NCBI GenBank assembly: GCA_943327965.2
Contig: CALPYQ020000114.1
Location: 1 to 6,055, forward strand
From: Singulisphaera sp. GP187
Lineage (GTDB): Bacteria > Pseudomonadota > Gammaproteobacteria > Burkholderiales > Burkholderiaceae_C
Direction of reading: 5' to 3'
DNA length: 6,055 nt
A program made the translations under genes and the position numbers. The notes beneath the pieces are model-generated. The model had not been told where the DNA came from. It ran no database searches and was given only the letters and a program-made list of their open reading frames with translations. This document shows positions 1 through 6,055 of this stretch, in pieces; within the stretch, counting starts at the first letter, position 1; every line of letters starts with the position of its first letter.

Positions 1-359
1 AAGACAGCGGCATGCAGTTGGGCCGAATTGACACTGCCCGCAAAAGCCACCAAAGCCTTGCTGGTTTCGGCAGACTTGAGCGTGGCCATGGCGCCTGTGA
101 GGCCAGATTTGATGTCTGCTGGCTTGCCCTCGCCCGTACCCACCAAAATAATTTTGGCCGCTGAAACACCCGCCACGGCGTAGGCCTGAAGAGTTTTTCC
201 GGCTTTGCTTGAGAAGTCTTTGGCCTGAGTGGCTTTGGAAATCAATGCAGAAAGAGGGTCTTTACCCGCTTCAAAGTGCTCAGAAATGAGGACAATCAGG
301 GTGTCTGTTGAGGTTTTGGCTGCTGAAGCCAGTGAAAGTGTTTTTAATTCGAAGTTCAT
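1..359 (-). CDS. pepA: Leucyl aminopeptidase (PepA, peptidase family M17), N-terminal part, truncated by window edge
   Basis: Reading the minus strand from the ATG at 359-357 gives 119 open codons that run off the left edge, beginning MNFELKTLSLASAAKTSTD. The stretch resembles the N-terminal macro-like domain of family M17: a beta-rich start (TLIVLISEHF), then the AAKIILVGTGEG segment and a following alanine-rich helix. In the family, this roughly 500-residue cytosolic hexameric enzyme uses two metal ions to remove N-terminal residues, leucine preferentially, from peptides. The metal-binding catalytic half lies outside the window, so activity cannot be judged here. A GGAAA stretch (minus strand, 373-369) about nine bases before the ATG is a possible ribosome binding site. 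The gene is divergent from lptF; the same pepA/lptF-lptG arrangement is known in Escherichia coli, which supports the call. E. coli PepA also binds DNA in Xer recombination and carAB control, but nothing here tests that role. Confidence 0.88.
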   Translation of the reverse strand, partial: MNFELKTLSLASAAKTSTDTLIVLISEHFEAGKDPLSALISKATQAKDFSSKAGKTLQAYAVAGVSAAKIILVGTGEGKPADIKSGLTGAMATLKSAETSKALVAFAGSVNSAQLHAAV

Positions 360-382
360 AATTAAGTGTTTCCTACGCCGTA
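360..382. promoter_or_regulatory. Divergent pepA/lptF intergenic gap with candidate lptF promoter
   Basis: Only 23 bp separate the two start codons, so both promoters must reach into the coding sequence of the opposite gene. For lptF, CATAAT at 357-362 matches five of six bases of the sigma-70 -10 box, and GTGAAA at 332-337 is a weak -35 with a long 19-bp spacer. TTTAAT at 343-348 is an alternative -10. The CATAAT box would overlap the pepA start codon. For pepA I see only a poor -10 (TAACAT on the minus strand) and no -35. TTAATT (344-349) and AATTAA (360-365) form an AT-only inverted repeat that may be chance. The gap itself is certain; the promoter boxes are tentative. Confidence 0.35.
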
Positions 383-1495
383 ATGTTATTCCATTCTTCC
401 ATTCGAAAAGACTTGGCCCGAAGTTTTGGTGCCACGGTTGTGGTTTTGGCCACCATCGTGATGACCATTATTTTGATCCGAACGCTGGGACAAGCCACAA
501 AAGGCAGCGTCAATCCCTCAGAAGTCATGTTGGTGATGGGCCTGACGGTCATTGGCCACCTCACCACCATTTTGACCCTGAGTTTGTTCATTGCCGTGGT
601 GTCCACACTTTCTCGCATGTATGCCGACAGTGAAATGGTCATTTGGTTTTCGAGTGGCAAGGGCTTGGGTTCTTTTTCAAAACCCATGTTTCAATTTGCA
701 TGGCCTATTTTGGCCATGATTGCGTTGCTTGCTTTGTTTGTTTGGCCTTGGAGCAACAAACAAATTCAAGACCTTCGTGACAGGTACGAGCGACGCAACG
801 ACATTGAACGGGTTGCACCAGGCCAGTTTCAGGAGTCTGCCGGTGGCAAACGTGTGTTCTTCATTGACAAAGACAGTCCCAATAATCAAACCGGCCGCAA
901 TGTCTTTGTGTCCAGCGTCGATGGCCATTTTGAAAGCGTGACCACTGCGCAGCAAGGTCAAATTGAAATCAACAAGGGCGAGCGATTCTTAAGTTTGCAG
1001 CAGGGTCAACAAATGCTGAAGAACCTCAAGACGGGTGAGGTTCGCATCACTGAATTCAAAGACTATCAACTCCTGATTGATCCGTCCTCCAAGTTCTCAG
1101 TCAGTGACATGCAAAGTCGCATCATGACTTCGTTCGAATTACTCAAAAATCCAACGCCCATTAATTTGGGCGAGTTGTCTTGGCGCGTCGGACTGGCCTT
1201 GGCTGCATTCAATTTGCTGCTGATTGGTCTGGCCGTGGCCAGTGTCAATCCAAGGGTGGGCAAAAGTTACAACTTGGCATTGGCCTTGTTCTGTTTTGTG
1301 GCTTACTACAACATGGTGAACGTGGGTCAAAATTGGATTGCTGCAGGTAAAGTCACCTTGCCATCTTTCATGATCACATTGCATGGTTTGGTTTTTGTGT
1401 TCGCCATTTCATGGCTCATGATTCGCCACTTGAATCTTTCATGGCGCAACCTTCTGCCCGCGGCACCCCTTCAAAACAAAGCGTCCAAAGCATGA
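383..1495 (+). CDS. lptF: Lipopolysaccharide export permease LptF
   Basis: A 370-residue inner-membrane protein of the LptF/LptG (YjgP/YjgQ) family and one of the two permease halves of the LptB2FG ABC transporter, which pulls LPS out of the inner membrane and passes it to LptC and LptA. The layout fits: membrane segments at about 15-35, 47-77 and 104-122, a periplasmic beta-jellyroll-like domain at about 130-260, then segments at about 268-289, 296-313 and 328-347. The cytoplasmic coupling stretch SRMYADSEMVIWF (77-89), which contacts LptB in this family, is well conserved. I chose the ATG at 383 because the protein begins MLFHSSIRKDLARSFGAT, typical of burkholderial LptF, although no Shine-Dalgarno sequence precedes it. 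The stop overlaps the lptG start as ATGA. Length is normal for the family. The ATPase gene lptB is not in the window and is usually encoded elsewhere. Confidence 0.95.
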   Translation: MLFHSSIRKDLARSFGATVVVLATIVMTIILIRTLGQATKGSVNPSEVMLVMGLTVIGHLTTILTLSLFIAVVSTLSRMYADSEMVIWFSSGKGLGSFSKPMFQFAWPILAMIALLALFVWPWSNKQIQDLRDRYERRNDIERVAPGQFQESAGGKRVFFIDKDSPNNQTGRNVFVSSVDGHFESVTTAQQGQIEINKGERFLSLQQGQQMLKNLKTGEVRITEFKDYQLLIDPSSKFSVSDMQSRIMTSFELLKNPTPINLGELSWRVGLALAAFNLLLIGLAVASVNPRVGKSYNLALALFCFVAYYNMVNVGQNWIAAGKVTLPSFMITLHGLVFVFAISWLMIRHLNLSWRNLLPAAPLQNKASKA

Positions 1496-2598
1496 AAACC
1501 ATTCGACGCCTAATTCATGGCGAAATTATTCGCGCAGTCAGTTTTGTCGCCATCGGTTTTTTGGCCTTGTTTGTTTTTTTCGACTTGGTCGATCAACTCC
1601 AAGCCCTCAGCAAAAACAAATACGATGGCTATCAATTTCAGCATGCGCTGATGTACGTGGGCTTGCTCATACCAAGTCATTTATACGAACTTTTGCCCAT
1701 CTCGGTTCTCATTGGCTCTATCTTTGTGATGGCCCGATTTGCGCAGAGTTCAGAGTTCACCATCTTGCGAACGGGCGGCTTAGGTCCCTGGCGAGCCTTG
1801 GGTTCTTTGTTTCAGTTGGGCTTGGTGTTTGTCTTTGTGACCTTTATTTTTGGCGATTACATTTCGCCCTGGTCTGACAAACAAGCGCAACTCCTCAAAG
1901 CCAAATACCAAGGCCAGATTACGGTGGGCCAAACAGGCGCATGGCTTCGAGAAAAACAAGCCGATTCGCAATTTGCAGTCAATGTTCGTGCCTTAAGCAG
2001 CGAGGGTCAACCCGAGAATATTCGCATTCATGAATTTGACACGCAAGGCAGGTTGCTGGCCATCACCACATCACCCAAAGGCGTCTTTACCAACGAAGGC
2101 GCTTGGCTTTTGCAATCGGTCGATCGCCGTGTTTTTCACATCAAGTCGACCGAGGTTTCAAGAATTGAAATTTTGAACTTGCCGCAATGGCAATGGAAAA
2201 CCGATCTGACTGCCGAGATGATCAGCGCTGCGCTGCTTAGCCCAGACAGAATGAAAACCATTGATCTGTTTCAGTACATGCAGCACTTGGCAGCCAATGG
2301 CCAAAGCGCCCAGCGCTATGAAATTGAGTTTTGGCGAAAAGTTTTTTACCCTCTCAGTTGCTGGGTCATGTTGACGCTGGCTTTGCCGTTTGCCTATTTG
2401 CATTTCAGGTCGGGCAACATTGCAGGCTACGTGTTTGGCGGCGTCATGGCCGGCATTAGTTTTTACTTGCTCAACAATGTGTTTGGCTTTATGGGCAACT
2501 TGCAAAACTGGCAGCCTTGGCTCACTGCAGCAGCACCCGCCATCATTTACAGTTTGGTATCGCTGGCCACTTTTGGATGGCTGGTCATTAGGCAATAA
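1492..2598 (+). CDS. lptG: Lipopolysaccharide export permease LptG
   Basis: This 368-residue protein is the partner permease of LptF in LptB2FG. It has the family pattern: membrane segments at about 15-33, 53-80 and 101-122, a periplasmic beta-rich domain at about 130-260, then segments at about 283-303, 312-332 and 342-364. The cytoplasmic coupling region RFAQSSEFTILRTGGLGPWR (82-101) matches the SSE.T.LR pattern expected of LptG. The reading frame stays open upstream with ATGs at 1411 and 1441. I chose the ATG at 1492 because the protein then starts MKTIRRLIHGEI like its relatives, and because the added 27 residues would only be lptF read in another frame. ATG 1492 overlaps the lptF stop as ATGA and has no clear ribosome binding site, so translation is probably coupled to lptF, which would help keep the two subunits in equal amounts. 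Confidence 0.95.
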   Translation: MKTIRRLIHGEIIRAVSFVAIGFLALFVFFDLVDQLQALSKNKYDGYQFQHALMYVGLLIPSHLYELLPISVLIGSIFVMARFAQSSEFTILRTGGLGPWRALGSLFQLGLVFVFVTFIFGDYISPWSDKQAQLLKAKYQGQITVGQTGAWLREKQADSQFAVNVRALSSEGQPENIRIHEFDTQGRLLAITTSPKGVFTNEGAWLLQSVDRRVFHIKSTEVSRIEILNLPQWQWKTDLTAEMISAALLSPDRMKTIDLFQYMQHLAANGQSAQRYEIEFWRKVFYPLSCWVMLTLALPFAYLHFRSGNIAGYVFGGVMAGISFYLLNNVFGFMGNLQNWQPWLTAAAPAIIYSLVSLATFGWLVIRQ

Positions 2599-2604
2599 CT
2601 CAAC

Positions 2605-2991
2605 ATGCATTCAAGCACTCATCAACAAGGCATTGTTTTATTTGCCCACGGCTCTAGAGACCCTTTGTGGCGTTTGCCCATTGAAGCCGTCGCCCAGCAA
2701 ATCAAAAACCTCTCGCCCTCAACCCAGGTGGTGTGCGCTTTTTTGGAACTCACCAGCCCCGACCTGCCCACTTGTGTTCAAACCTTGTCCAAGCAGGGTT
2801 TGACTCACATTGCTGTCGTGCCCATGTTTTTAGGCATTGGCAAACACGCACGTGAAGATTTGCCTGAGCTCATGAAATCGCTGCAAACCAATTACCCCCA
2901 TATTGAGTTTGACCTGCGTCGCGCCATTGGCGAAGAACCCGAATTGACCTTGGCCATGGCGCAGATTGCGCTTAAATCTATAGATCCATAA
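2605..2991 (+). CDS. cbiX: CbiX-type sirohydrochlorin chelatase, short single-domain form
   Basis: This 128-residue protein fits the short CbiX/SirB class of class II chelatases, which insert cobalt (early anaerobic B12 route) or iron (siroheme) into sirohydrochlorin. The two metal-binding histidines expected of the family are visible: H15 in FAHGSRD and H81 in GKHAREDLP; the latter sits in the conserved P-F-L-x-x-G-x-H-x-x-x-D-x-P pattern at 73-87. Glu47 in AFLE is another conserved position. The length is that of a one-domain enzyme, which acts as a homodimer in known cases. It starts 6 bp after the lptG stop, so it is probably co-transcribed with lptFG, though the only Shine-Dalgarno candidate (AGG at 2590-2592) is distant. 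The cysB-like gene next door suggests siroheme for sulfite or nitrite reductase rather than cobalamin, but sequence alone cannot separate Fe from Co use. Confidence 0.88.
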   Translation: MHSSTHQQGIVLFAHGSRDPLWRLPIEAVAQQIKNLSPSTQVVCAFLELTSPDLPTCVQTLSKQGLTHIAVVPMFLGIGKHAREDLPELMKSLQTNYPHIEFDLRRAIGEEPELTLAMAQIALKSIDP

Positions 2992-3026
2992 GGCATAATA
3001 AATCCATATTTATAGGGTTTATTGAT
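2971..3026 (+). promoter_or_regulatory. Candidate cysB promoter with two dyad elements
   Basis: This AT-rich stretch spans the end of cbiX and the 35-bp gap before cysB. CATAAT at 2994-2999 matches five of six bases of a -10 box; CTTAAA at 2971-2976 is a poor -35 (three of six) at the ideal 17-bp spacing. A perfect 10-bp palindrome, ATCTATAGAT, lies at 2976-2985. A 6-bp inverted repeat, ATAAAT-CCAT-ATTTAT, lies at 2998-3013. Their centres are 25 bp apart. TCCATA is also directly repeated at 2985-2990 and 3003-3008. The second dyad would overlap the -10 box and the start of transcription, the position expected for autorepression by a LysR-type protein, as known for CysB in enteric bacteria. 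Neither dyad is an exact T-N11-A LysR box. AGGG at 3014-3017 is a modest ribosome binding site nine bases before the ATG. Confidence 0.45.
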
Positions 3027-3968
3027 ATGAACTTGCACCAGTTCCGCTTCGTTCAAGAGGCGGCTCGTCGAAATCTCAACTTGACCGAAGCTGCCAAAGC
3101 ACTTCACACCTCACAACCGGGCGTCTCCAAGGCCATCATTGAATTGGAGCAAGAGTTGGGGATCGACATCTTTGCGCGCCACGGCAAGCGCTTGAAGCGC
3201 ATCACAGAACCCGGCCAGCACGTCTTAAAAAGCATTGAAGTCATCATGCGTGAGATTGGCAATTTGAAGCGCATTGGCGAGCAATACAGTGCTCAAAACA
3301 ATGGCACCTTGTCGATTGCCACCACACACACCCAAGCCCGCTATGTGCTGCCCGTGCCTGTTGCACGTTTGCGTGAACTTTACCCGCAAGTCAACATCAG
3401 TTTGCACCAAGGCTCACCCGATCAAGTGGCTCGAATGTTGATGGACGACACCGCAGAAATTGGCATGGCAACCGAATCCTTGGCCGATTACGAAGACTTG
3501 GTTACGCTGCCCTGCTACGAATGGCAACACATGTTGGTCTTGCCTCTGGATCACCCTTTGGCGCGCAAAAAACATTTGCATCTGGAAGACATCGCCAAAG
3601 AACCACTCATTACCTATCACCCCTCGTTCACGGGTCGTACTCGTATTGATGCGGCATTTGCCAATAAAAAACTGCACCCGCGCATTGCCCTTGAGGCCAT
3701 TGATTCTGATGTGATCAAGACTTATGTCAGGTTGGGTTTGGGCATTGGTATCGTGGCAGAGATGGCCATGAAAGACGACCAGGTCGGTGACTTGGTAGCC
3801 ATACCCTTAGGCAACTTGTTGGGCAACAATGTGGCCCGCGTTGCATTCAAGCGAGGCGCTTACCTGCGCAATTTTGTTTTCCAATTTGCAGAACTCCTCA
3901 GCGACCGTCTGACGGCCGCCTTGGTGGCCAAGGCCATGACAGGCCATGTCAACGATTACGAGTTGTGA
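3027..3968 (+). CDS. cysB: CysB-family LysR-type transcriptional regulator
   Basis: This 313-residue protein resembles CysB over its whole length. An N-terminal winged helix-turn-helix (about 1-60) contains the recognition stretch TSQPGVSKAIIELEQELG (28-45), followed by a linker helix and a two-lobed effector domain from about residue 93. The effector pocket is preserved: T100, T102 and Q103 in ATTHTQARY and T202 in FTGR align, at the same numbers, with the sulfate/inducer-binding residues reported for enteric CysB. DSDVIKTYVRLGLGIGI (227-243) is another CysB hallmark. In that family the protein activates sulfate uptake and cysteine biosynthesis genes with O- or N-acetylserine as inducer and represses its own gene. 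It is about 11 residues shorter than E. coli CysB, missing only a variable tail. CysB paralogues such as Cbl share this fold, so the exact regulon is inferred. The next gene starts 7 bp downstream. Confidence 0.88.
   Translation: MNLHQFRFVQEAARRNLNLTEAAKALHTSQPGVSKAIIELEQELGIDIFARHGKRLKRITEPGQHVLKSIEVIMREIGNLKRIGEQYSAQNNGTLSIATTHTQARYVLPVPVARLRELYPQVNISLHQGSPDQVARMLMDDTAEIGMATESLADYEDLVTLPCYEWQHMLVLPLDHPLARKKHLHLEDIAKEPLITYHPSFTGRTRIDAAFANKKLHPRIALEAIDSDVIKTYVRLGLGIGIVAEMAMKDDQVGDLVAIPLGNLLGNNVARVAFKRGAYLRNFVFQFAELLSDRLTAALVAKAMTGHVNDYEL
3932..3950 (+). repeat. Tandem near-repeat with internal dyad at the 3' end of cysB
   Basis: GGCCATGAC (3932-3940) is followed after one base by GGCCATGTC (3942-3950), identical at eight of nine positions. 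Within this, TGACA (3937-3941) and TGTCA (3947-3951) form an inverted repeat around GGCCA. It sits about 25 bp before the aminotransferase start and could affect its translation or be a protein site. It is also compatible with normal coding for an alanine- and glycine-containing tail, so a role is doubtful. Confidence 0.25.
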
Positions 3969-3975
3969 GAGAAGC

Positions 3976-5148
3976 ATGACCCCAACCATCACACCCCAGC
4001 TTGTTTCCAAGCACCCCGCCATGGGGACCACCATTTTCTCTGTCATGTCAGCTTTGGCAACCGAGTCGGGTGCCGTCAATTTAGGACAAGGATTTCCAGA
4101 TTTCGAATGCGATCCGCAATTGATCGCTGACGTTTCATCGGCCATGCATCAAGGCTTGAATCAGTATCCGCCCATGCCTGGCGTTGCGCCCTTGAGGCAG
4201 GCCGTTTCTGAAAAAATTGAAAAACTGTATGGCCATCACTACGACCCCAACACCGAAATAACAGTCACGGCAGGCGCCACACAAGCCATTTTGACCATCA
4301 TGCTGGCCGTGGTGCACCCAGGCGACGAAGTGATTGTGTTGGAGCCCTGCTACGACAGCTATGTGCCTAACATTGACATGGCGGGCGGTGTGGTGGTGCG
4401 CGTGCCCCTAACGCCTGGTACCTTCAGGCCCGACTTTGACAAAATTCAAGCCGCCATCAGCGCACGCACACGGGCCATCTTGATCAACTCTCCGCACAAC
4501 CCCAGTGGCATGGTCTGGCGGCATGAAGACATGCTCAAGCTTCAAGAAATTTTGGCGCCCACTTCCATTGTGCTCATCAGCGATGAAGTCTATGAGCACA
4601 TGGTGTACCAACCCCTTATGCACTGCAGCGCCTCCAGTTATTCGGGGCTGGCCGCTCGGGCCTTTGTGGTCTCTAGCTTTGGCAAGACCTATCACGTGAC
4701 GGGCTGGAAAGTCGGCACGGTTGCGGCGCCGGCAGCGCTAACGGCTGAGTTCCGAAAGGTCCATCAGTTCAATGTGTTTACGGTGAACACACCCGTTCAA
4801 CATGGCTTGGCAAACTACATGAAGGACCCTAGCCCTTATTTGGATTTGCCTGCTTTTTATCAGCGCAAGCGTGACTTGTTCAGAGCGGGCCTGGCGCAAA
4901 CCAAATTCAAAATGCTGCCAGGCGAAGGTACCTACTTTCAGTGTGTCGACATTTCTGAATTGTCTGTGCCAGAGAAGAATCTAGGCGAGTCGGAGTTTTG
5001 CAAATGGTTGACTCGAGACGTTGGCGTAGCCGCCATTCCAATGTCGGCTTTTTATGGCAACGGCTTTGATCAAAACGTCATCCGGTTTTGCTTTGCAAAA
5101 AAGGACGAGACCCTCAACACTGCCCTAGCAAGATTGGCCAGACTTTAA
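3976..5148 (+). CDS. ybdL: PLP-dependent methionine aminotransferase (YbdL-like, class I/II fold)
   Basis: This 390-residue cytosolic enzyme belongs to fold-type I aminotransferases and closely resembles E. coli YbdL, which transaminates methionine and also aromatic residues and histidine. Shared landmarks include GTTIF near the start, NLGQGFPDF (35-43), NQYPPMPG (62-69), ITVTAGAT (95-102) and [15 protein letters not shown] (233-247). Cofactor and substrate residues are all present: N175 in NPSG, D203 and Y206 in SDEVYEH, the Schiff-base lysine K237, K245 and the carboxylate-binding R370 in IRFCFAKK. The frame also offers an ATG at 3946 inside cysB. I prefer 3976 because GAGAGAAG (3967-3974) lies just before it and the family motif begins soon after. 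It starts 7 bp past cysB, so co-transcription is likely. The family also includes kynurenine and glutamine-phenylpyruvate transaminases, so the substrate is probable rather than certain. Confidence 0.88.
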   Translation: MTPTITPQLVSKHPAMGTTIFSVMSALATESGAVNLGQGFPDFECDPQLIADVSSAMHQGLNQYPPMPGVAPLRQAVSEKIEKLYGHHYDPNTEITVTAGATQAILTIMLAVVHPGDEVIVLEPCYDSYVPNIDMAGGVVVRVPLTPGTFRPDFDKIQAAISARTRAILINSPHNPSGMVWRHEDMLKLQEILAPTSIVLISDEVYEHMVYQPLMHCSASSYSGLAARAFVVSSFGKTYHVTGWKVGTVAAPAALTAEFRKVHQFNVFTVNTPVQHGLANYMKDPSPYLDLPAFYQRKRDLFRAGLAQTKFKMLPGEGTYFQCVDISELSVPEKNLGESEFCKWLTRDVGVAAIPMSAFYGNGFDQNVIRFCFAKKDETLNTALARLARL

Positions 5149-5155
5149 TCGTCTG
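5139..5155. other. Convergent gene junction: overlapping stop codons inside a small dyad
   Basis: The aminotransferase stop TAA (5146-5148, plus) and the def stop TAA (5147-5145, minus) overlap in one self-complementary TTAA, leaving no intergenic DNA. CAGAC (5139-5143) and GTCTG (5151-5155) form a 5-bp inverted repeat with a 7-base loop around it. There is no U-tract on either strand and the stem is short, so an intrinsic bidirectional terminator is possible but weakly supported. Confidence 0.4.
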
Positions 5156-5684
5156 ACTCGGGTGCCAAGTTGGGAAACAGCACAGAGTTGTAACCAAACT
5201 TGCTAAAGTCTGTAACGCGCATGGGGTACAAAATACCGATCAAGTGATCGCATTCGTGTTGCACCACTTTGGCATGAAAGCCATCGGCTACGCGGTCAAT
5301 GGCATTGCCTTTTTCATCAAAGCCTGTGTATCTGATTTTCATGGCACGTGGAACCACGGCACGCAATCCGGGCACTGACAAGCAGCCTTCCCAATCGTGT
5401 TGCAACTCATCGCCCAAAACCGTAATACTGGGATTGATCAAGACGGTGGGAGGGATGGGCTCAGCATCTGGGTACCTTGGAATAATTTGGCCCGTGCCAA
5501 AAATAACCAATTGCACATCCCAGCCAATTTGAGGGGCAGCCAAGCCTGCGCCGTTGGCAGCAAGCATCGTTTCTTTCATGTCGGCAATGCCGCTCAACAA
5601 TTCTGGTGTGTTGAAGGCTGTGATGGCTTGCGCTTTACGGAGCAAGCGCTCATCGCCCATTTTCAAAATTTGTCGAACAGCCAT
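5145..5684 (-). CDS. def: Peptide deformylase
   Basis: This 179-residue metalloenzyme removes the formyl group from the N-terminal methionine of new proteins. All three family motifs are intact: motif I GAGLAAPQ (45-52, with the oxyanion-stabilising Q52), motif II EGCLS (99-103, with metal ligand C101) and motif III QHECDH (142-147, with ligands H143 and H147 and catalytic E144). The protein carries the [16 protein letters not shown] segment (70-85) and a tail around [13 protein letters not shown] (159-171), typical of a proteobacterial subgroup not linked to fmt. A genome with this gene may therefore have a second def beside fmt; that is an inference. The start at 5684 is supported by AAGGA (minus strand, 5694-5690) five bases upstream. 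It lies 11 bp after ligA on the same strand, so the two are probably co-transcribed. Its stop overlaps the convergent aminotransferase gene. Confidence 0.96.
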   Translation of the reverse strand: MAVRQILKMGDERLLRKAQAITAFNTPELLSGIADMKETMLAANGAGLAAPQIGWDVQLVIFGTGQIIPRYPDAEPIPPTVLINPSITVLGDELQHDWEGCLSVPGLRAVVPRAMKIRYTGFDEKGNAIDRVADGFHAKVVQHECDHLIGILYPMRVTDFSKFGYNSVLFPNLAPESDD

Positions 5685-5689
5685 GTTTT

Positions 5690-5694
5690 TCCTT
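5690..5694 (-). promoter_or_regulatory. Ribosome binding site of def
   Basis: AAGGA on the minus strand lies five bases before the def ATG and just after the ligA stop (TGA at 5698-5696). It is the best Shine-Dalgarno sequence in the window and fixes the def start codon. Def can thus be translated independently of ligA even if they share a transcript. Confidence 0.7.
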
Positions 5695-5695
5695 T

Positions 5696-6055
<360 letters not shown>

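Noticed and set aside
229..633. Open frame of 134 codons on the plus strand across the pepA/lptF gap
   Set aside because: It overlaps the strongly supported pepA start and lptF N-terminus in another frame, and its product is rich in His, Arg and Phe with no recognisable domain.
1411..1491. Possible 27-residue N-terminal extension of LptG
   Set aside because: It lies entirely inside lptF, lacks family similarity, and the ATGA-coupled ATG at 1492 gives the standard LptG N-terminus.
2158..2610. 150-codon minus-strand open frame opposite lptG
   Set aside because: It is antisense to a conserved membrane-protein gene; its product has no recognisable motif and there is no promoter or ribosome binding site.
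3946..3975. Alternative upstream ATG for the aminotransferase
   Set aside because: It overlaps the last codons of cysB and has no good ribosome binding site, while 3976 follows a purine-rich GAGAGAAG.

Overview
This window looks like ordinary chromosomal housekeeping DNA from a Gram-negative betaproteobacterium. The protein sequences and gene order (pepA divergent from lptF-lptG, then cbiX, a CysB-type regulator, a methionine aminotransferase, and on the other strand def and ligA) most resemble Burkholderiales, probably the family Comamonadaceae. The base composition is near 50% GC by eye, which would suit a lower-GC freshwater member such as a Limnohabitans- or Rhodoferax-like organism. The family is an inference from remembered protein similarity; genus level is a guess. 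The presence of LptF and LptG shows an outer membrane carrying lipopolysaccharide.

Layout. Positions 1-359 (minus) hold the N-terminal part of leucyl aminopeptidase pepA, running off the left edge. A 23-bp gap separates its start codon from that of lptF, which reads the other way. A tightly packed plus-strand series follows: lptF (383-1495), lptG (1492-2598, sharing ATGA with lptF), cbiX (2605-2991), then a short AT-rich control region, cysB (3027-3968) and a YbdL-type aminotransferase (3976-5148). The aminotransferase meets the minus-strand gene def (5145-5684) tail to tail, and the two stop codons overlap within a single TTAA. Upstream of def on the minus strand, 11 bp away, is the C-terminal BRCT end of ligA (5696-6055), cut by the right edge.

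How the genes relate. LptF and LptG are the two permease halves of the LptB2FG lipopolysaccharide extractor. CbiX (a sirohydrochlorin chelatase), CysB (the sulfur-assimilation activator) and the methionine aminotransferase form a plausible sulfur-themed group: siroheme supply for sulfite reductase, its regulator, and sulfur amino-acid turnover. Def and LigA are core functions in translation and DNA replication/repair.

There is no gene-free stretch longer than 35 bp, and I see no RNA gene, mobile element, CRISPR array or clear intrinsic terminator. I found no evidence for a new biological system. The points most worth a second look are the pair of dyads in front of cysB, the fully overlapping convergent stops, and the very short divergent pepA/lptF promoter gap.
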